This document shows, piece after piece, positions 35,872 to 41,760 of a stretch of DNA of 41,760 nt. Location of the stretch: positions 1-41,760 of the forward strand of contig CANQYP010000004.1 of NCBI GenBank assembly GCA_947628045.1. Reading direction: 5' to 3'. The stretch is from an uncultured Lachnospiraceae bacterium. GTDB taxonomy: Bacteria > Bacillota > Clostridia > Lachnospirales > Lachnospiraceae. A program made the position numbers and the translations under genes. The notes under the pieces were generated by a model. That model had not been told where the DNA came from and did no database searches. It saw only the letters and a list, made by a program, of their open reading frames with translations. Positions within the stretch are counted from its first letter, which is position 1; the number at the start of each line of letters is the position of its first letter.

Positions 35872-37347
35872 CTACGGCAGCTGCGCCGCGATCGTCTCCA
35901 GCCCCCGAACGAGCGGTCCCGAGTGCAGACCGATCACCGCGATCGCAACCACGAAGATCGCGAACGGCAGCAGCATCTTCCAGCCGGGATCCTTCACGTC
36001 CCGGATCGTGTCATAGTCGAAATCCTTCCGCGGGAAAAACGCCCGCACGACGATCGTGAGCATATAGATCGCCGTCAGCAGCGCCGAGATCATCAGCGCC
36101 GCCACGCCTGCATACGCCAGCGGATCCCCACTGTCCACCGCCGCGCGCACGAGCTGCCATTTGCTGACAAAACCGCACAGCCCCGGGACGCCCATCAGCG
36201 CCAGCCCCGCCACCGTGAAAGCGGCGAACACCTTCGGCATCTTCCGCCCGAAACCGTCCAGCTGGTGCACGTACTCCCGCCCCGTCTTGCAGATCACGGC
36301 GCCCGCACACAGGAACGAGCAGATCTTCATGACCGCGTGCGCCACCATATGGCAGAGCGCGCCGACCAGCCCGAGCGGCGTCATGATCGCCGCGCCGAAC
36401 AGGATGTACGACAGATTGCTGACCGTCGACCACGCCAAGCGCCGCTTGATGTGCGTCTCCTTGACCGCGCGGCTGCAGCCGTACACGATCGTGAAGATCG
36501 CGAGCGCCATCACCACATGCTGCGCCCAGGTCCCGCGCAGGAAATCCGGTCCGAAACTGTAATACGTGACGCGCATGACCGCGAACGCGCCCGCCTTGAC
36601 GACCGCCACCGCGTGCAGCAGCGCGGTCACGGGAGTCGGCGCGACGCCCGCCTGCGGCAGCCACGACGAGAACGGCCACATCGCCGCCTTGACCGAAAAG
36701 CCCATAAAGCACAGCACATAGATCAAAAGAAGAATATTTGTCCTGTCCCCCACCGCGGCGAGGTCAAGCACACCGCCCGGTGTGAAGTTCGGCGTCGTCC
36801 CGTAGATCAGGATAAAGATCACGCCGATAAACGCGAACGCCGCTCCGCCCAGCGAATAGTACAGATACGTCCGGCTCGCCAGCACCGCCTCCCGCGTCAG
36901 CGTGTGCATGATCAGCGGCAGCGTCACGAGCGTCAGCATCTCATAGAAACAGTACATCGTCACGACGTCCTCCGCCAGCGCGATCCCCAGCGTGACCCCA
37001 AACGTGATCACATAAAACATGAAGAAAATTTTCTCATGTTTCTCATGCTCCATATATTCAAACGCGTACAGGACGCACAGCGGCCACAGCACCGACACGA
37101 TCGCCGCGAACACCGTGCCCATCCCGTCCAGGTGAAAGCTCAGCGTCAGATTGCTCGTGAACCGGAACAGGACAAAGTTCCCCTGCGGCTGTTGAAACAG
37201 CATCGCAAGCGCCAGCGCGGAATTTACGAGCACCAGCCCTTCCGTGTAGACCATCATCTGTGTCCGGTTCCTGAACGGCAGCAGGGGGATCAGCGCCCCG
37301 CCGAGGATCGGGAGCAAAATTACGACTGCCAGAATTGCCTCGTTCAT
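35872..37347 (-). CDS. Proton-conducting membrane transporter, MrpD/NuoM/N-like
   Basis: FGVTLGIALAEDVVTMYCFYEMLTLVTLPLIMH, GFSVKAAMWPFSSWLPQAGVAPTPVTALLHAVAVVKAG. Confidence 0.9.
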   Translation of the reverse strand: MNEAILAVVILLPILGGALIPLLPFRNRTQMMVYTEGLVLVNSALALAMLFQQPQGNFVLFRFTSNLTLSFHLDGMGTVFAAIVSVLWPLCVLYAFEYMEHEKHEKIFFMFYVITFGVTLGIALAEDVVTMYCFYEMLTLVTLPLIMHTLTREAVLASRTYLYYSLGGAAFAFIGVIFILIYGTTPNFTPGGVLDLAAVGDRTNILLLIYVLCFMGFSVKAAMWPFSSWLPQAGVAPTPVTALLHAVAVVKAGAFAVMRVTYYSFGPDFLRGTWAQHVVMALAIFTIVYGCSRAVKETHIKRRLAWSTVSNLSYILFGAAIMTPLGLVGALCHMVAHAVMKICSFLCAGAVICKTGREYVHQLDGFGRKMPKVFAAFTVAGLALMGVPGLCGFVSKWQLVRAAVDSGDPLAYAGVAALMISALLTAIYMLTIVVRAFFPRKDFDYDTIRDVKDPGWKMLLPFAIFVVAIAVIGLHSGPLVRGLETIAAQLP

Positions 37348-37359
37348 CTTCTCCCTCCT

Positions 37360-39072
37360 CTACAGCACCGATCCGGCGATCTTTCCCGCAAACCCGATCA
37401 GCGGGTTCGGGAAAAGCCCGAGCAGCACCGCAAGCGCCGCCAGGATCACGAGCGGGATCAGCATCTCGGGCACCGGCTCGAGGCTGGGCGCTTTCGCATC
37501 GCTCTCCACTGCCCCGCCCTTTGTGACTTTTCCTGCTTTTGCAGTTTCGGCAGCGTCCTGCCCTGCCGCTCTGCCGGCATCGACTTGCGTGGCACTGTTA
37601 TCCTCTTGTCCACTTTGCCTGACTGATACTTCTTCAGCCGCATCAGTCCTGTGTTTCTCCTCTATTCCTAAATGCTTTACGATCCCTCCCGGGAAGAATC
37701 CGCTCGTCGTGATCGGCAGCAGATAGCCAGCGGTCAGCAGCGCGCTCACGAGCAGCACCGCCGGACCGACGATCCCGAACACACCGACGCCGGCCTCCAG
37801 CGCGCCCTGCGCCAGATACCATTTGCTGACAAATCCGCTCGTCGGCGGGATCCCGATCAGCGCCAGCGACGCGAAAGTGTAGCACCAGAGCGTCTTCGGC
37901 ATCTGCTTGCCGATCCCGCGGAACTGCTCCACCCGCGTCTCGCCGCACTGGAAGATAAAGATACCCGCCGTCAAAAACAGCGCGCACTTGATCACCATGT
38001 GGAACACGACGTGCAGCAGCGCGCCGGTCATGCCGACCGGGGACAGCACGGAAAGTCCGAACAGAATATACGACACCTGGCTGACCGTCGAGTACGCCAG
38101 CCGTTTCTTGAACACCGGCTCGCGAAACGCCATCATCGAGCCCATGAACACCGTCAACAGCGTGAGCGTCATCCACGCGGTCTGCACCCAGGTCCCACGC
38201 AGGAAATCCGGTCCGACCACATAGAACACCACGCGAATGATCGCCAGGACGCCCGCCTTCGCGATGACGCCAGAGAGCACCGCGGACGCCGGGGACGGAG
38301 CCACCGGATGCGCCGCCGGGAGCCACGCGTGCAGCGGCAGCATACCTGCCTTCGCGCCAAAGCCGACCAGCATGCCGAACACCGCGATCAGCAGGATCCA
38401 TGTATTCCCCTGCGCGAGCTCCAGATTCAGCGTGCCGCCCGCCGTGAAGGTCAGCGTATCGCAGTACTTGTACAGGAAGAAGATTCCAAACAGCCCGAGA
38501 TACGCGCCGCACATCGAGTAAAACAAATATTTCAGCGCCGCCATAATCGCCTCGCGGGAACCGTTGTGCAGCACCAGAGGCATCGAGGTCAGCGTCATGA
38601 TCTCATAGAACAGGTACATCGTCACGAGGTTGCCCGCAAACGACAGCGCCATCAGCACGCCGTACACGATCAGGTAGAATCCGTAGAAACGCTGCTCCTT
38701 CCCCTCGTGTTTCATGTAGACAAAAGAGTAGAACGCCACGACCAGCCAAATAACGCTGATGACGACCGCAAACAGGCGGCTGATGTCGTCCACATGGAAA
38801 TACACGGGAATCCCCTTCAGCAGCTCAAACAGCGTCACGCTGTGTTCGCCGGTAAATGCCGCCGCCAGCGCAAGCACAGCGGATACCGCAAGCACCGCAG
38901 CCACAAACCTGTGCAGACTCTGCAGCTGCGCCTCGTCCGGCTCCTTGTCCGGCTGTTCCCTTTCATTTTTTCTCTTCTCAAACGCCAGTGATACCAGCAG
39001 GATCACCCCTGCGAGCACCGGCAAAAATACCGGAAGTAAAATCCATGCGTCCATGACTTTCTCCTCCATCAA
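37360..39072 (-). CDS. Proton-conducting membrane transporter, MrpD/NuoM/N-like, with hydrophilic C-terminal loop insertion
   Basis: NLVTMYLFYEIMTLTSMPLVLH, GFGAKAGMLPLHAWLPAAHPVAPSPASAVLSGVIAKAG. Confidence 0.9.
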   Translation of the reverse strand: MMEEKVMDAWILLPVFLPVLAGVILLVSLAFEKRKNEREQPDKEPDEAQLQSLHRFVAAVLAVSAVLALAAAFTGEHSVTLFELLKGIPVYFHVDDISRLFAVVISVIWLVVAFYSFVYMKHEGKEQRFYGFYLIVYGVLMALSFAGNLVTMYLFYEIMTLTSMPLVLHNGSREAIMAALKYLFYSMCGAYLGLFGIFFLYKYCDTLTFTAGGTLNLELAQGNTWILLIAVFGMLVGFGAKAGMLPLHAWLPAAHPVAPSPASAVLSGVIAKAGVLAIIRVVFYVVGPDFLRGTWVQTAWMTLTLLTVFMGSMMAFREPVFKKRLAYSTVSQVSYILFGLSVLSPVGMTGALLHVVFHMVIKCALFLTAGIFIFQCGETRVEQFRGIGKQMPKTLWCYTFASLALIGIPPTSGFVSKWYLAQGALEAGVGVFGIVGPAVLLVSALLTAGYLLPITTSGFFPGGIVKHLGIEEKHRTDAAEEVSVRQSGQEDNSATQVDAGRAAGQDAAETAKAGKVTKGGAVESDAKAPSLEPVPEMLIPLVILAALAVLLGLFPNPLIGFAGKIAGSVL

Positions 39073-39081
39073 AATATTTTA

Positions 39082-40596
39082 TCATGCAAAAAGATTTAAC
39101 CCTTCCCTCAGCAGCCGCACGACCGGCTCCGAGCTGAGCCCCAGCGCGAGGTTCAGCGCGATGAAACAGACAAGCGCGACTGACTTCGCCTTCTGATCCG
39201 TCACCGTCACGTTCCGGAACCCGCGCCGTTTCACCTCTTCCCGGTCGGCGGGGGTGTAGATGCGGATCACGGTCTTCATGAAGTAGACCGCGTTCAGAAT
39301 CGTGCTCAGCGCCAGCGCAATCAGCGCAGGGAGCATCTTGTAGTACGCGCTGTCCACCGCCGCCTGCGCGAACAAAAGTTTCGAGATGAACCCGGAAAAC
39401 ATCGGGAAACCGACCATCGAGAGCGAGCCGACCGTGAACGCCACGCCGGCGAGCTTATTGCGGTATCCCGCCCCGGTCAGGTCAAAGAAACTCGTGCTGT
39501 CGCCCGACGCGTCCGTGAGTCCGGACGCCGCGACAAAGAGCAGCGATTTCGTCGCCGCGTGCGAGAGAATATGGTACAGGCTCGCGATCACGCCCGCCGT
39601 CGTCCCAATGCCGAATCCCATGTAGATGTAGCCGATCTGCGCCACCGAGGAGTAGGCGATCATCCGGCGGACGTTGCCCTCCTTGATCGCGCTGACCGAC
39701 CCCATGATCATGCCGACCACGCCGAACGCGAACAGCACGTTGACGATCTTGCTGTCGCGCACGATGTCAAATCCGATCACGCGGTAAAAGATCTTGACCA
39801 GCAGAAAAATATATCCCTTCGAGACCAGCGACGACAGGATCGCCGCGGACGAGAGCGTCGAGTAGCCGTAAGCGTCCGGGAGCCAGGCGTGGAACGGGTA
39901 CAGCGCGCTCTTGATCGCGATGCCGACCGACATCAGGCTGACCGTGACGAGCAGCGGAATGTGGTAGTCGCCCGTAGCGTGCAGGATCTGCACCTGCTCC
40001 TTAATATTGCTCATCAGCAGATGCCCCGTCATGTCATAGAGGAAACAGATGCCGAGCAGCAGGAGACCGGAGCCTAAGAGGCTCATGATCATGTAGCGCG
40101 TCGCCGCCTCGATCGTGCGCCCGTTCTGCCGGATCATGATCAGCCCACAGGCGGAAATCGTGTTGATCTCCACAAACACATACGCCGTGAACAGGTCGTT
40201 CGTGTAGATCAGCGCCAGCAGCGACGAGAGCAGAAGGTTCACCATGACATAATAGAGGTTCTCCTTCCCCTCTTCGATCTCAAGCGCGCGCTCCAGCGAA
40301 CCGCCTATCATGCTCAGAAACATGACGACGCAGAAAAACAGCGCCATCAGAGCCTCCAGCACGCCGACGCGGATCTCGTTGCCCCAGGGCGCCGGGAAAT
40401 GTCCCATCAGGTAGACATACGCCTCCCCGCTGCGGATCGTGAAATTCAGCACCGCCGCTGACATCGCCCCGACCGCCGTGATCACCGCGAGGTTGACGCG
40501 CCGCGCCGCCTTCCCGCCGATCACCGAGCACAGAGGACCGCTGAACAGCGAGAGCAGGATCGAAAAGAAGGGGAAGTTCTGCACAAACTCCATCAC
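39082..40596 (-). CDS. Proton-conducting membrane transporter, MrpD/NuoN-like
   Basis: NDLFTAYVFVEINTISACGLIMIRQNGRTIEAATRYMIMSLLGSGLLLLGI, KSALYPFHAWLPDAYGYSTLSSAAILSSLVSKG. Confidence 0.9.
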   Translation of the reverse strand: MMEFVQNFPFFSILLSLFSGPLCSVIGGKAARRVNLAVITAVGAMSAAVLNFTIRSGEAYVYLMGHFPAPWGNEIRVGVLEALMALFFCVVMFLSMIGGSLERALEIEEGKENLYYVMVNLLLSSLLALIYTNDLFTAYVFVEINTISACGLIMIRQNGRTIEAATRYMIMSLLGSGLLLLGICFLYDMTGHLLMSNIKEQVQILHATGDYHIPLLVTVSLMSVGIAIKSALYPFHAWLPDAYGYSTLSSAAILSSLVSKGYIFLLVKIFYRVIGFDIVRDSKIVNVLFAFGVVGMIMGSVSAIKEGNVRRMIAYSSVAQIGYIYMGFGIGTTAGVIASLYHILSHAATKSLLFVAASGLTDASGDSTSFFDLTGAGYRNKLAGVAFTVGSLSMVGFPMFSGFISKLLFAQAAVDSAYYKMLPALIALALSTILNAVYFMKTVIRIYTPADREEVKRRGFRNVTVTDQKAKSVALVCFIALNLALGLSSEPVVRLLREGLNLFA

Positions 40597-40982
40597 AGAC
40601 CCTCCTTCTTCAGTCTCGTCGTGATCTCGTCAAGGTCCAGCGTGTGGTACCTGCGGTACAACCGGATCGTCAGCGCCAGCATCAGCGCGGATACGGACAC
40701 AGACACCACGATGCCCGTCAGCACCAGACCGCTCGGGATCGGGTTGACGTACGCCTCCATGCTCTGCACGCCGTCCACCACGATCGGCGCCTTGCGCCCC
40801 TCGATATAGCCCTTCAGCGCCAGAAACAGGTACACCGCCGTATCCATAATATTCAGCCCGATGATCTTGCGGATCAGGTTCTTCTGCAGCAGCAGGTTGG
40901 AAAACCCGATCACAAACAGGAGCATCGCGACCGCCTCTTCATAATTGTTCGCCAGATTTGCAAGATTCATAGCTTTCTCCAT
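40593..40982 (-). CDS. MnhC/MrpC (NuoK-like) subunit
   Basis: 129 aa, three TM; NLLLQKNLIRKIIGLNIMDTAVYLFL; GLVLTGIVVSVSVSALMLALTIRLYRRY. Confidence 0.88.
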   Translation of the reverse strand: MEKAMNLANLANNYEEAVAMLLFVIGFSNLLLQKNLIRKIIGLNIMDTAVYLFLALKGYIEGRKAPIVVDGVQSMEAYVNPIPSGLVLTGIVVSVSVSALMLALTIRLYRRYHTLDLDEITTRLKKEGL

Positions 40983-41055
40983 TCCGCCGAACCAGCCAGG
41001 GACATTTCCGGGTGGACACCCCTATAGGTCCTTCCCGGAAACACCCTGTCTGCTC

Positions 41056-41150
41056 CGGCTGTCATAAACCGTAACATGATTATTTCACAGCTTTTCTTCG
41101 GACGGACAGATAGCTGCCCGTTTCGGCTGTCATAAACAATAACCTTAGTA
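41056..41150. repeat. Degenerate 68-bp duplication at the mnhB/mnhC junction
   Basis: cggctgtcataaaccgtaac (41056) versus cggctgtcataaacaataac (41124). Confidence 0.7.
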
Positions 41151-41726
41151 CCCGCCTTTCCGGAACATGACAAAAAACGTGTACATCGTCCCGGCGACCA
41201 CGATCCCGACGCAGATGTTCAGGATCAGGATCAGACCGCTGCTCAGGATCGCGCCCGGCGTCCCCAGCGGGATCACGCTCTCGATGTGGTTGGCGCCCGT
41301 GTAGAAGGAATAGCACTTCGACAGCGAGTAGCACGCCAGCGCGCAGAAACTGAGCCGCTTGTAGGTCTTCGCGGTGAAGAACCGCTCCGTCTTCTCAAAG
41401 CCGAACGCGTTCAGGTAGAGGATCAGCCCGGCGCCGATGATCGCGCCGCCCGAGAAACCGCCGCCCGGTCCCAAATGCCCGCAGAGGATCACATAGATGC
41501 CGAAGATCACGATCGTCGGCACAAGGATTCTTGCCACCGTCTGAAGGATCACGTCGTTCTGCGGCTCGTAGACGCTGTCGTTCTGCTCGTCCTCCAGCTC
41601 CTTTTTCTTATTCTTGTCGATGCGCAGCAGGATCAGCACCGTGCACGTCGCGATGAAAAGTACATGCGACTCGCCGAGCGTGTCGAACGCGCGGTAGTCG
41701 AGGATCATGCCGGTGACGATGTTCAC
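41145..41726 (-). CDS. MnhB/MrpB-like subunit
   Basis: 193 aa; LVPTIVIFGIYVILCGHLGPGGGFSGGAIIGAGLILYLNAFG is the MnhB signature. Confidence 0.9.
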   Translation of the reverse strand: MNIVTGMILDYRAFDTLGESHVLFIATCTVLILLRIDKNKKKELEDEQNDSVYEPQNDVILQTVARILVPTIVIFGIYVILCGHLGPGGGFSGGAIIGAGLILYLNAFGFEKTERFFTAKTYKRLSFCALACYSLSKCYSFYTGANHIESVIPLGTPGAILSSGLILILNICVGIVVAGTMYTFFVMFRKGGY

Positions 41727-41760
41727 CGACCCGGTCTCCTGCAGTCCGTCCTCAATGTAG

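Noticed and set aside
35080-37626. 848-aa plus-strand ORF opposite the Mrp-like genes
   Set aside because: Arg/His/Gln-rich antisense shadow of conserved membrane protein genes; no recognisable domain.

Overview
The window looks like a moderately GC-rich Firmicutes/Clostridia (Lachnospiraceae-like) chromosome, read without database access. Main content: a MATE transporter, a hybrid histidine kinase, an Atg22/UMF1-type MFS transporter, a Zn-dependent phospholipase C-like protein, and a Bacillus-like conserved block (PLP decarboxylase - gmk - holB - ricT - trmN6-like MTase - rsmI). These are followed by proC, an Rpn nuclease, a secreted Big2 protein with an XRE regulator, a PdaA-type deacetylase, a GH18 protein, mecA, nrdD (fused to a redoxin domain), a secreted repeat protein under a c-di-GMP-I riboswitch, hflX, a TPR lipoprotein, an L,D-transpeptidase, a second Rpn/PDDEXK protein and a truncated secreted-protein remnant. 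The right end is a six-gene Mrp/Nuo-like operon with four antiporter-like subunits. Best candidates for new biology: (i) a secreted-protein locus (about 17.2-17.9 kb) with a leader RNA in pseudoknot order and 29-bp inverted operator-like sites bracketing an XRE regulator; (ii) recurrent degenerate tandem duplications at gene junctions, plus in-frame repeat expansions inside conserved enzymes; (iii) a possible internally initiated RpnS-like ORF; (iv) the four-antiporter complex; (v) face-to-face promoters enclosing a CCUCCUUU-containing transcript candidate. All functional claims are inferences from sequence reading.
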